Assembly (NCBI GenBank): GCA_008933995.1
Contig: WARS01000007.1
Location: forward strand, 6,196,923 to 6,260,922
Reading direction: 5' to 3'
DNA length: 64,000 nt
Source of the DNA: Datnioides undecimradiatus
Taxonomy: Eukaryota > Chordata > Actinopteri > Lobotiformes > Datnioididae
Part shown: piece by piece, positions 12,641 through 24,800 of the stretch
How the letters are laid out: every line of letters starts with the position of its first letter
Numbering within the stretch: position 1 is the first letter of the stretch
Program-made: the position numbers and the translations under genes
The notes under the pieces: generated by a model
What the model was told of the DNA's origin: nothing
What the model saw: only the letters and a program-made list of their open reading frames with translations
Databases searched by the model: none

Positions 12641-13901
12641 TTTGTAAACTAAACAAATAGTCCATTGATTCAGCAGTTCTAGGAAGTTACTTTTCATACA
12701 TTAGAGTCCTGCAGTCAAGCTACTTTTAAACTTAATCAGACATTCTTCTGCGACAGAGCTATTTTGTCATTAAGACCTTATTCTATTTTAAAAGCCACTC
12801 CAGAGATGGTGAAGAAGAAATCCAGGCTAATGATTATATTGCAAGGTGCAAATATACATCTCCTTATAGACATCTATTTACTAGGGACACTATGATGTAT
12901 TTTTTTAAAATGCTGTAAATCTTCAATGGGAAATTAACACAATGTACAAGTAGTGAGTGGAAGGTGTACTTTGATTAGAAACTGTTTCCTCTGCAGAGTT
13001 CATTGATGAAGTCCACATTTGTCTGGTATGTAAGCAGCATGCGCAAAAGGAACGAGGTAGTGTTTGCAGCAGTGTTTAGAGAGAGAGTGACGGCAACAAT
13101 CCCTCCGAAACTGCATTTGATATTGGTGATTTTGTAAACTCTACTGTAGTTTTGCACAGTGGGTCTTCACTGACATTGCATGAGATTATCTAAAGCGTGT
13201 AAATCGACATCAACTGGACGTGTAAAAAGTTTCAAGGAACTTTGTACCAGGGTTAATCTCAATTCACACCCTTTGGATAACTACAACCTGGATGAATGAG
13301 AACCTCCACAGACACTGCATGAAATTCACACTCCAGTCACTGTTTCCAATCTATGTGCAAAACATCTTCGCGTTTGTACAATCACACTGAACCAGAAAGC
13401 AGCTTACACTGAGCAAACCAGACGCTCCCCCCCCAACAAAAACCAACGAGCAAAAACTCATAACACAGACAACAGGGAAACTACAGTATTCACATTTCAG
13501 TGTTTTGTTAATCAGCATGAATGCACCACAATAAACATTGCCAAACAACAACATTAAAAAGTTACTTTCATAATCCAGCCACAGTTACCAGCTCTCATAT
13601 CATACGTCATAACAGGACACAGCACAGGTGTGACTTAGCATTGAACAGTAGTTAGCCAAGATGTGCACAGCCTGCACCCTGAAACCAGCCAATAAATGAA
13701 ATTCAGCCTTTATTAATTTCATCATTTACACCACAGCTCTTCAAATTATGATACGTCAAGATACCTTTCATGACAAAGGGTTTATAAAGCCAAAAATTAC
13801 CAGCAGCTAACACCAAAACAAAACATAAGCAGCAACTGGACAAAGCTAACAGCCGTTCAATTTACATGTAAGTGCGAACAGCAATTAAGCTAGCTACTCA
13901 C

Positions 13902-14090
13902 CACGCAATGAAGCCCTCCCTTTCCGCGGTAAACTCCAGCTTCCGGTTTGGTGTGGCGTTTAGAGGCCGTTTGGTCGAGAAGCTTGTCTCTGGAAAGCAA
14001 CGTAAACCAGCAGCAGCAACAGGCATTTCCATTCAAGACACGACAGAGTTTCAGGCTTTCCACCTAAGTTTGTAAATGAGGGGAGACGAA
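13902..14090 (-). promoter_or_regulatory. Candidate minus-strand first exon/promoter with ETS-type motif
   Basis: Read on the minus strand, this GC-richer block contains ACCGGAAG (ETS-family core, near 13,940-13,947) and CCGCGG. It ends in a near-consensus splice donor, GTG|GTGAGT, at 13,902/13,901. An open frame starts at ATG 14,032 (immediately preceded by TGA; second in-frame ATG at 14,026) and stays open for 43 codons to the donor. A phase-compatible downstream stretch at 13,110-12,975 (acceptor AATGCAG) would extend it to an 88-residue product with a hydrophobic segment around the junction, ending in TAA. I recognise no family, and the acceptor has a poor pyrimidine tract. It may instead be a non-coding RNA promoter or chance. 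Confidence 0.3.
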
Positions 14091-14291
14091 CCAAAACAGT
14101 GGGGACGGGGCTTCATAATTTAAATAGTCCCCTTGATTGAAAGGGTGCGTTGGATTTATTACGCGGCCGGCCACGGTGTCATGAGGGGACACAACATGCA
14201 CAACTCAAACTATTATAGCTCACAGGCTTTGCCTTAGAAAATATATTGTTCACAGTAAAATTAACCACCCCACGCTGACAGGTCCACCTGC

Positions 14292-14465
14292 AATTAAAGG
14301 GTCAATTCAACATATTCACAAAAACAAACAAACGCACTTACCCTGTAGATAGTTTTGGTTAAGAGGGTTTCAGATATCTGCATCTCAGATTTCTGCCTGC
14401 ATCCCAATACAATAGGGGTGAATAGCAGTGAAAAATGACATCTGTTAAATCCAAAAGCGATGTGT
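14292..14465. mobile_element. Partial copy of a fold-back element arm
   Basis: Starts ATTAAAGGGTCAATTCAAC and continues with ACTTACCC, CATCTCAGATTTCTGCCTGCA and CAATAGGGGTGAAT words. The same words in the same order make up the left arm of the element at 45,272-46,366 (TCAGTTCACC, CTTCTGAGATTTCTGCCCACA, CAATAGAGGTGT). No opposite arm was found nearby, so this is a solo or truncated arm. The ACCCTGTAG word that looks like a minus-strand splice donor here belongs to the repeat. Confidence 0.6.
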
Positions 14466-16540
14466 CTTTCCAGAGTCAGCATTAAGCTGCATTTACCACG
14501 GAACACCCTGTCACAATGCTTAAACCAAACTGCACAACCTGTGTTCATTTTCCTTTACAGCTATCGATTAGGGTAACAATGGTCAGTTAAATTTTGTTTG
14601 TGAATATGAAAGTGCTTATTGCCCCTGGTATTCAGGTACATGTCAAGGCTTTCCTAGCATTTCAAAATAAAATAAATTATTGCCAGAAATGATCAGTTTT
14701 TATTCAGACAATGACACTGTCAGCCATCTGCTGTTATTTTTAACCAGTGGTCTTTGGTTTTGATCTGGCCTACAGTCTCGTAAAACACTTCCCAGCATGT
14801 ACTGTTATACCTGCATTGAAGCCCTTCCTCTGATCCTGACATGATATCACCTTGACCTTTAACAGGTGACTGAACATCCCTGAGGGGAGCTAAATAAAAG
14901 GCCAGCAGTGTGTTTCCTTCTGATGTCACTGATGTGATATCAGTGGTTTCTCAGTGAGAGGGGGATTTGCTGTTGTTTTTCTGGCGTACGATTTTCTGAG
15001 ATGCACTGTAAGCTCAGCACATCTCAGAGCATAGCCTGTCAGGATATATAAAGGGGGATGGGAGGCCTCATTGTCCCTACCCACTCCAAGGACAGCATGG
15101 GGGGGGCGGCAGAGGAGCACTGATTGAGAGCAACACCTGTCAGGTGAGGCTTCTGCAGTTGACGGCGCAGAAGGAGCGCCAAGTCGACTGCTATGACTGC
15201 TAATCTCTGACGTGGCAACCTGCCGGGCTCTGCCAGTCTCCAGAGGGAAAGCGCCGGGAGCCCGAGCACTGAGGCTTCTTCCAGAGCTGCAGTCCTGCTA
15301 ATGTCTCCCTGAACAGAGTGAACCATGCTGATATGCTCTAAATACATTTCATTATCATCATCATGATTATATCACTAATTGTGTGGACTCGGTAATGTGC
15401 TGCAGCAGCCCCCTCCTGGGAGGTGTCTGAGAGACTGAATGATTAAAACATGTATGATGAACCATACATCAAAACGTCCCTGCGGGCCTCCTCACAAGAT
15501 ACATGTAAGCGGCTCTAGTGACACTCAGTGCGAGCAAACAGCAGAGGATGTGGTCTACTGAGGGTTGAAAGGCTGAGGAGGAACCTGCAGGCAATAACAA
15601 GACAGTAGGTGGATATTAGAGATGCAGGGGATTGACCTGAGGTGACCCCATCCATATCCATAAACCCACACAACATAACCTATATACCCTCAGACATGAC
15701 TGCTGCACAGTCTAAATAATTCCACTACCATACAATAAGTAAACCAAAGGCTGAGGTTCAACCCATGGCTGGGCTACTTTGCAGGGCCCTGTTTCCGCCT
15801 GTATGTGTGGCTGACAGGAGAGGATAAAGTTTTTGTGACAGTATTTGATGAATGTTTAATCCTACATTCATACATCCCGGGCTGGGATTGGGTCCCCAGT
15901 CAAAACCCACCAAAGACACACAGCAGGTGTGTGAAATATTCATTCACTACACGCTTCATTAAGAATGAAACATACCATGGTCCCCGTTCATTTATTCATT
16001 TCGATTATCGAAACAAAAGACAGAAAAATGAGAGATTAAAACATGGTGGGCGCGCTATTCTATATTTGTCTCACAGATTTGTAACAATTTGTTTTGTGAC
16101 AAATAACTCTGCCTGTTGAAATCCCGCTGTCATCTTGCTGGGAGTCAGGCAGCTACTGTGAGAGGAGCTTTCATGTGAGGGATGTAACAAATCACTGTCT
16201 GCCTGGGAATCTCCAGCTCTACATCCTGTGCAGGAGTGTGACCCTTGACCAGTCCAGGAGCGTCCGGTGACTCATCGCATAAAGCATGCTGATATATATC
16301 TGAGCCTTCAACTGTGGACGGGACAGTTTTCGTATTTCCATTAATTAACGATGAAATATGACAATTAATGGTCTCTCTTGGTGATGAGTGACTGCGCTCG
16401 GACAGATGAAGTGACTGATGTCGGCCCTGTCAAGGACTGGCTCATTCTTTTTTTCCTCTCGGTGTAGCGAATGTGACGTTGTTGAGTGTCAGGGCTGTTT
16501 CAACAGAGGCTTACCCACTTTGAGTGAATGTGTCACATAG
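14466..16540. other. Intergenic, no gene seen
   Basis: Unique-looking sequence. The block 15,040-15,350 is denser in GC and keeps a 102-codon minus frame open, but that frame has no family features. Nothing else was recognised. Confidence 0.5.
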
Positions 16541-16543
16541 ATT

Positions 16544-16594
16544 ACAAAATTTCCCCAAGGAGATCATTAAAGTTTCATCTAATCTAATCTAATT
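16544..16594 (+). mobile_element. 3' tail of a LINE-type retroelement
   Basis: The sequence TTCCCCAAGGAGATCATTAA followed by AGTTTCATC and (TCTAA)-type repeats matches the common fish LINE ending of the form CCCCNNGGGGATCAATAAAG plus short tandem tail. Only the tail is recognisable. No reverse transcriptase frame lies upstream. Confidence 0.6.
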
Positions 16595-17960
16595 AAAACA
16601 AGGATGTGCAAGTCCTGACACACTGTCCAAAGCCAAAACACAGTCATTATTATACATTAAACAAAGAAAAGACACACTAAGTGTTTATTTAAAATTAAAG
16701 AAAACTATTTTTAATAGACAATTTGCACATAAGCCACATTACTGTTGTTAAGTAGTGTGCTTACAAAGGTATCATTGGTCATTTATGTCTCGGATTAATA
16801 AAAGTCACCAGCAGTAAATGTTTCAAAAAATGTATTGTAAAATCACACTATAAATAAATAAACAAATATTGCACGATGCATACACAACAAAGGTGGCACA
16901 AATGAATGAATGGTGTATTTCATAGCTGTGGTATGATCTCGGTCTTTATAGGTAATTACAACAGTAATATATCTGAGCAGAATTATTGATGGGATTACCT
17001 TAGATGCATGACAGGAAACAGCAAAGTGTAGAGTTCACAGGACTATATTTCAGTGATGCATTTGATCCAGTGTTAGCGCTGGTAGGTAGAGACAGAACTA
17101 AATGTACAATAATATGGATAGAAATGATACGCCTTGTATGTTTCCTGTTCAGTATAACAGCTGAGCCTGTTAAATGTTTGTCATCTTGATAGAGATAAAC
17201 ACATCAGTTAAACAGGAAGATATTTATACCAGTTCCAGTAGAACAAGTAAATAGGTATAGAAAACACTGGGGAACACAATTTTTGTTGAGTTAGGTCTGA
17301 CAGCTGTTTTTAACTAATTTTTGTGTGCGGAATCCAAAACTGATCTCAGTTTTTCTCTATCACGTCAAGTTTTTGAACTATATGATCCCCGTTTTCTTAA
17401 AACATATGAAAAATACTGTACTGCACAGATATGTGCTTGTTTTATAAAAATTTTCAAATATTGACATACAATGAAATATGAAAGAAACAGGCATGACTGC
17501 AATGTTTAACAGTATTATGTTTTTACAAAGGATATGGCTACTGTAATTATAATTGTGTGCAAGTAGTTAAGGTAAAAATTTACATTTATAGCTCTTTCTG
17601 GAGTGTTCAACTTGAGGACTATCGCGTTTGATGCTCCAACAATAGTCAGCCATCATATGTACACTACTACTACTACTACTACAGCTAATCAGTTGAATTT
17701 TGCTTATCTGGAGGGTAAGCTGTGGAGAAAAAACTTGACGTGCTAGAAAAAAACTGACTGCAATTTTGGAATCAGCATGCCAATTTTAGTTTTAATCAGC
17801 ATAAAAACAGAATTTTTTTTTCAAATTGTTCCCCAGTGAAATTGACACAATGGATGGATCAGATGGATAGTCATTAATGGTCAACCCTATACTTTTATCT
17901 CAAGTGATGGGAATTATGTAAGATTTTAATTATTCAATGTACACTGAGGCACAACTTGAA
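16595..17960. other. Intergenic, AT-rich, no gene seen
   Basis: AT-rich sequence with a short (CTA)7 run at 17,662-17,682. No exon or named repeat was recognised. Confidence 0.55.
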
Positions 17961-17965
17961 TGAAT

Positions 17966-18225
17966 CAGTGGTTGCCAGCCTTTCCGCTTACAACACCTTA
18001 AAAATGAAGCCATGTCCCTTCATGACAAGTACCAACCAGTGTTCTCTCAGATTGCTTCATCTGAAGATTTAACAGTCTGAGAGGTGAAGGTGTGGAGTAT
18101 TTGACAAGAAAAAGCAAGATAAGTCAGGGACAAATGATCATTTTTTACATTTGTTTGTATCACTGTAATCATTCTGTCACTCCTCAGATTTATCTTGGGA
18201 TGGACTGGAAGCCACTGAAATCTAT
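17966..18225 (+). repeat. Decayed short dispersed repeat
   Basis: The words CAGTGGTTGCCAGCCTTTCC and the following CTTACAACACC resemble the CAGTGGTTCCCAACCTTTTT edge and GTGACCCC continuation of a repeat common in fish genomes. The copy is diverged and its right edge is uncertain. Confidence 0.45.
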
Positions 18226-18789
18226 TATTATAACTCTATTATAACCTGTAATGTCTGACACATAGGAGAAGAATTACGTTTTATACAATTCATAGTTCTT
18301 CAGGCCTGAAACTATTTAGTCTTTGTAGATATTCTGTTGATATTTATGGCTGAAAGCCATAAACATAAATATTATGTTACATTGTTGATCCTGTGAACTT
18401 CCTGATTGCATGATTAGAATATCAGTATGACAATGTGATCTTTAAAGAATCAGTCTTTGCAGTCTTGTCTTGAAGGCAGTCAGTCAGTCAATTCATGACT
18501 GAAAGAAAAGGTGATTAAAAAAGTAAAACAAAGTAGCTAGAAACGTCCAGAAGAGTAACTGACATAAACAACATGACGGAAATGGATTTTATTTTGTTAT
18601 TATTTAATTTTGTCCTGTTGCTTTTTTGGCCTGATAATGTCTGAAATGTCAGGCCTGAAATGAAATGTTGATCAAACTATCTAACAGTAAGTTGTATGTT
18701 TTGGTTAATTACATATGCTTATACTTATATACTTGTATATATATGTGTGTGTTTACATATAGATATGGTTATAATTATTAACCTTTTAT

Positions 18790-18880
18790 ACAGTGCACGA
18801 TGTAATTCCGTGGAGGAAGTCCCTCCTTCCTCCTGCCGCGCTCTCTGCCGTCACTTCCTCTGCCCAGAAAACATGGCGGC
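18790..18880 (+). promoter_or_regulatory. gtf3c4: Probable gtf3c4 promoter/5' UTR with YY1-type element over the start codon
   Basis: The sequence changes abruptly from AT-rich (18,690-18,800) to a pyrimidine-rich, CpG-containing stretch just before the start codon. There is no obvious TATA box at a sensible distance. Bases 18,870-18,880 read AACATGGCGGC, which fits the YY1 consensus AANATGGCGNC. YY1 sites that overlap or lie just inside the first coding exon are a known arrangement in TATA-less housekeeping promoters. The transcription start was not determined. Confidence 0.5.
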
Positions 18881-21800
18881 CGCCAGTCCGTCAGATACGG
18901 TGGATTCACTACCCAGAAATGTAGACATCAAGACCGAGCCGGAGGCCGAGGAGGCTGTACTCTGCGGCCCGGAGGCTGTGTCGGTGAAGCGGGAGCCCGT
19001 CGTTCCGCTCCTGGCCCCAGTGAGCGGGCTGCAGCCGCTCTCCTGGTCGGCGGATCACCGCTTGGGTGTTTGCACCACCAGCTCCTTGTCGGTGATGGAG
19101 CTGGTGTGCGATGTCCACAGCAACAAACAGGACCTGACGCTGCACAGGACCTCCATCCCCGTCCCGACAGAAGGGTACAAACTGCGGGTAAATATCCATA
19201 AGTGGTAGCGGCTAACGTTACGTGCTACATGTTGCACCAGGAAACAATAACAACAACCGCTGCAGCTGATCCTGGGGGAGTAAACCGAGATCCTCCTCCC
19301 TTTTCACCTTACAGAGGAACAGTCATTTAAAGGGGAGTGCCACCAAATTACACACGTATCCTCAGATCATGTTTATGAGCAGCCTTTCGTAACGACCGTT
19401 AAAAGATCAGCCTTTGCAATCTTGTCTTGTATCGCAGGCAGCCTGGTGTCAGCTGATACTGACAGAAATCCATTGGAATTACTTGTTTACACGTCTCTGC
19501 CTGCAGTCTTCAAAATAGCATGTTGCTGGGTTGTAAAGTGATTGTTGAGATGTAAATTGCCTTTTTGACTCCAAATAAAAAAAAAACTACAGATTGATTT
19601 CAATTACACCATAAACCAGTGTGAGACAGAGAATCTGTCAGTGAGTCAGTGAAATCAGTCTGGTGTTGTTTGTAGATGAAATTAAACAACTCTAGACACA
19701 TTTCCAGACATTTACTAACTATATGTCTTGCTATAAACCATGCTTTAAATCCTAAATTCTGTGTTCTTTTTTAATTAAATATATGTTTTTTTTTTAACGA
19801 AAGATGAATTGACTAGCTGAAAATGTTCTTCAAATTACAGCTGCTCCTTCTCCCTCTTTGAAAAATCCACCAAATATCACAAAATCTTTGCATGTACACG
19901 TGTTCAACTCTTCTAATCTTGTTAGTGTCAAACTCTGCATATACATCAGTCTAAACAGAGAAGGTCAATAATCCAGGGCTGCTGTGTCCTCAGCTGTGAG
20001 GTGTAGCTCATGAGTCTACATATGGAGTAAACGGTCCAGGGACATCAGGATAATATTTACATGACATAGTAAGGCTCTATAAGAAGATAGCATTTGCACC
20101 ATATTTAGTATAATGAAATAATTGTTATCAATTAATGATAATTTCTAGTAAAAGTGATGCGGTGAGAATTGTTAAAAGGGAAATAATGATAAGTCTGGCA
20201 TGCCTACAGAAGCAAGTTACGCCTCTGCCTCAATTTTCTGTACTTTTTGTGTTATTGGCAATGAACTTGATCTTGCAGATTTGTTCCCACATCTGTTTTA
20301 TTTGCCACATGCCTTGGACTGCCACATGTGTATAGAGTTTCAGCCAGATGGGTTTAAATGACCTGATAGAGTGTTATACAGTGTTTAATCCATGTAAAGT
20401 GAAATCAGTTTTAAGAATTTTTGGACTATATGGAAACTGTGCAGCCAGAGTGCCAAAATTTTAAGGTAATACCGCTGCAACTAAGTAACACATGGTATCT
20501 AAAGTATATGTAGATGATTACAAACTGCATTCTGTGTGTCTATTGAAGTAGTGTTTGTACCATTTGTCTGCTTGTAAAGCAATTTGTTTAAACACATGCC
20601 TTGGAAACACAGCCAAGCTTATATTCACTCGTGTGCTATTAGTTTGGCACTGGTGGACATTTCTGTATTTTCATTATTTACTGGGCTGACGGAAAGATGA
20701 TTAAAGCGATGGAATACAAATGTTGATGAAAAGAGAAACTGAAAAACAATTTTGCTGTGGTAAATCTGTCTCGGCGCAGCTGCTCTAGTGTGTAAACATG
20801 ATGGTTTATAGGTTCGTCTCCACTCCAAAAATCCACTTGGCAGATAAAATACTGGATGGAGTTGCATTTTATAATCCGCTAGGCACAGTGGCAGACAGGC
20901 AGTGTTGGCATCCTACTGTCATTTATAGACATAATTAACTGCTTATTTACTATCTGTCTGATAATACTTCGGTATCGCATATTCATATACACTATATGGC
21001 CAAAAGTCAGTTGACACCTGGGTCCCACATACATATGAGCTTGTTGGACATCCCCTTTTAAAACCATGCCCATTAATAATTTGGACATCCTTTTGTTGCT
21101 TTATCAGCCACCACTCTTCTGGGAAAGCTTTCGGCAAGATTTGGAGTGTGTCTGTGAACATTTTTGCCCAATCAGCCAAAAAGAGCATTTGTGAAGTCAG
21201 GCACTGATGTTGGATGAGAAGGTCTGGCTCATCATCAGCGTTCTAATTCCTCCCAAAAGCTGAGGTCAGGCTCTGAGTGGGCCAATTGAGTTCCTTCACA
21301 CCCAACATGTCCAACCATGTCTTTACAGACCACTTTGTGCACAGTTACACTGAATGCCAAAGGGTCTCCCCCAAACTGTTGTCACAGGGTTGGAAATGTC
21401 TGTCCCAATGTCTTCTGTATCCTTTGGCACTAAGAAGAACCTTCACTGGAACGGTGGTTTGCACTGAGATCTTCATGTTTGTTAATGGAGATTTCATCAA
21501 AACTTGCTGCATTTTTTGGACCATAGCAATGTGTGTGACTGAAAAACCTGAACACAATCGATAATAGGAGTAAGCAGGTCAGCTTAAATATCTCCAGATT
21601 ATGACTTAGGACGCATCTGTTGTTTGTCTCCAACACCATGTCTTGAGTATTTCAAAGTTTATTAAAATGTGAAATTATTTTTCATTAATCTGAGAATGTT
21701 GAAATGACTGCCTTAAACCTGACCTTCAACCTTAAATATTGCTTTCATTGTGTTTTTAACCTTTTAAGGTGGGACCAGCAGCAGAGTTGGCTCAAGCAAT

Positions 21801-24800
21801 AGAAAAGTTCTCTACGCATCCGGACCCCACAGTCCGACAACTTTTTCTGGCTGACACTGTGATGAACCCATCAGTAGGAGTGCACAAAGGAATAAAATAT
21901 GCCAGTTGGTCTCCGTTAGGTTGCGACTCAAGTGGACGCTGTCTGCTTGCTTGCCTAACACTTGACCACAGACTTACCATTCATAACAGTCACAAGCGTC
22001 TTGAGTGGAATATGCTAGTCGATCTCACCAAAATGTACAGTGAAAGGCTAAAAGAGAGAGACTACGCTACAAAGGACAACAAGCCCCCAGAGGCTAACCT
22101 GCTGGACTTTGACGAGCTGCAGCGGCGTTTCCGTATGCAGACTCCTCTGAGAATGGAATGGTCCAGCGTTTACACGATTAAACAGGTTCAGTCTGACAAC
22201 ACATGCATAGACGTAGAGATGGTTCTCCTTGCCGTCTTAATGGAAAATGGTGACCTTGTTTTGTGGAAGTTTGTGTTGCCCTTCATAAACAGCGCTGATG
22301 TTGTGTTTTACGACATCATTGAATCAGGTGTGACTAGACCCAGTGACTTGGCATGGTGGGAGTATGACGGCGCAGATCGCCGGATGAGTGGACTGATTGT
22401 CGGCAGCGAGGTTGGACCTGTCAAGATCATGCCGGTCAGCTTGTCGGGAGTGAAGGGCTACTTCACCCTCCGACACCCTGTAATACTCTGGAAGGAGTGT
22501 GACGAGATTGCTGTTGAAAACATCAAATGTGTCCCAATGATCCATCCTATCCAGAAATCTAGCTGCAGCCTTATTGTGGCCTCACGTGGCTGTTACGTCT
22601 TTTGGTGTTTGCTCATGATTTCACCAGCTGGACTAAATGTACACAACTCTCATGTGGCAGGTCTTCACTCACTCCCTGTGGTCTCGCTAGCGGTCAGTCA
22701 GCATGGAGTAGCAGTGTACACATGTTCAGTAGACGGGTGGATTAAAAAGCTGACACCAACATTTACAGAGAACACTTTGATTTTCAAACAAGAGGACATG
22801 TTGCAACCTGAAAACATAACAGGAAGAAGGATACATGGGATTGCGGTGAGCCACAATGGAGCATATATTGCACTTGCCAGCACACAAGGTATGGTTGGTG
22901 GCTATCACCCAGTTAACAGGACCTACCAAGTTCACTTTGTGACCCTAAAAACGCCAGAAATGGCTGCTGCACTGCTGCTCAAGTCCCCCACACAGAACTT
23001 GTACAAAATGTCTGACCTGCTTGATCTCGTCAGGTGGCAAATTGTGAAAAACAAGTGCATCCCTGCGTCGCTGCTTGAAGAGCTTGATCAAAAGATCCAG
23101 GAAGTAGACTCGCCCTACTTGTGGCGTTTCAAGCTCTTTTTGGTGCGTATACTCTACCAGTCACTACAGGCGCCTCCGACAGATCACTGCTGGAAACCTA
23201 CACACAAGGAGAGCAAGGTGTTTGTCAGGGACGAGGAAGAGGAGGATGAGCGGGATGAAAAAGATGGTCCACAAGAGGAAGGCGAGCCTGGTGGGGTAAA
23301 ACGGGAGAACAGTCAGGACGAGCAGATGGTGGAGGTGCAGGCTTGGATCAATGCTTTAGAGTCACATCTGATGAGAGAAAACATGAAGAAGGTACTGGGG
23401 GTGGTGTACCTCAACACCTGGATTACTCAGAACACAAGCATACCCACCTGTGGCCTGGTGGAGTACCTCTCCAGAGATGCTAACGACAGAGCCTCAGAGG
23501 TAAAGCTTCAGCTACATCCCATTAATGTTCTGATGTTGGCTCGGATTGTTTATGATTAGAGAGACTTGATGTCAGGTCTAATGATTCCAAGGTAATATTT
23601 ATTTTAGTCCACACACATAACACATTGCAGTTCACCACAGCGTACATTTAAAACACATTAGAGCTAGTGAAGTCAATCGATGTCATTGGTAGTGATGCGT
23701 TTTAAGGCCACCTGCAAGGATTGGTCAACCAGAGCTGAAGGCCAAAGAAACCATAGTTATGGAGTAGACTACAAAACCTTGGAGCGCAGTGGAGCCTGTG
23801 GCTTTAGAAACATTTATACAGAAGGGGGATCAAAACTGAGGGTTTTAAGGACATGTAGGGTTTTGGTCAGGAAGCGTTTGTTTCAGCATTTACCATTATC
23901 CCATAGATAATGGTAAGCTGCAAAGGTTACATAGGCTGGCTTTAATGAGTATATTAATGTTGTTTAAGACAAGTGTAATACCGTATATGTCATCAGGTAT
24001 AAATGGAGTGCATTTGACTAAATGAGGAATTTGGAGAGCCACTATAGCTAATCAGTTCTTATATGAGTATGATCACCTTTAAACTCAGCACTAAATTCAT
24101 ATTCACACTGTCTTCTTTGCTACCATGATACAAGTTAGATTAAATTGACCTAAGTGTTGTATTTGGCTTCATTTGCACGCTTTGGCTCTTCGTGTGTGTC
24201 ATTCTTTTTAGGTCCTGATTGGCCACATCAAGAAGAAGATGAACAAGCAGAAGTTTCCGGAGCGCTGCAGCCTGTGTCAGGCAGTGCTGCCCTTCTCGGA
24301 CCACAAACAGGCAATGTGTAAAAATGGTCACATGTGGCTCAGGTACAGAGATCGTTCTCGCCTGCAAGTTCAAATCTAATCCACTAAAGATGTTTTTTAT
24401 TAGCTTTAGCCTCAATGTGCTCCATGAGTTCAGAGTGCCACAGTTGAGCCTGACAGGACATGAATTGAATCTTAATGCCAAATGCCTTCTCTGACGGTTT
24501 ATTTATCTTCACAGAGCAGTAATCAAGACTCCCACCTTTTGATATTTACTCATGCACCACTCTCATCGTCTCATAAATATCCTCTGTCAAACATTTCTCC
24601 TGCCTACTTGCTAGCTAGAACGTGGCGCCTCTGGTGGGCACTGAAAGGGAAATCTGTGCCCGTCAGTTGGACCGCAGTGCTGTTTCTGCTCTACTTTTTT
24701 TTGTGTGTGTGTGTGTGTGTGCGCGCGCCCCTGCCAGCCAGCTCTCTAATGCCTTTTCTCTCGGTCTCCTCCAGGTGTGTGTTGTCATACCAGGCCTGCC

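Larger units (their letters stand above)
19188..21768 (+). other. gtf3c4: gtf3c4 intron 1
   Basis: This 2.6 kb intron has donor GTAAAT and acceptor CCTTTTAAG and sits between codons (phase 0). It contains a decayed dispersed-repeat-like stretch at about 19,325-19,620 and a Tc1-family remnant at 20,990-21,575. The rest is AT-rich and unremarkable. Confidence 0.9.

Noticed and set aside
12997-13025. 29-bp plus-strand micro-exon with good splice sites (CTCTGCAG acceptor, GTATGTAAG donor)
   Set aside because: No neighbouring plus-strand exon to join, and 29 bp is too little to judge; it also overlaps the minus-strand candidate.
14330-14345. Minus-strand splice-donor-like word CTACAGGGTAAGTG
   Set aside because: It belongs to the solo arm of the fold-back repeat, where the equivalent word occurs in the 45.3 kb copy.
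18696-18872. Upstream extension of the gtf3c4 frame to an earlier ATG
   Set aside because: The stretch is AT-rich, encodes hydrophobic low-quality text, and precedes the composition change that marks the promoter; ATG at 18,873 has the better context.
23500-23559. Continuation of the exon 2 frame past the donor to a stop
   Set aside because: The GAG|GTAAAG donor and in-phase exons 3-5 restore the known zinc-binding C-terminus; the extension does not.
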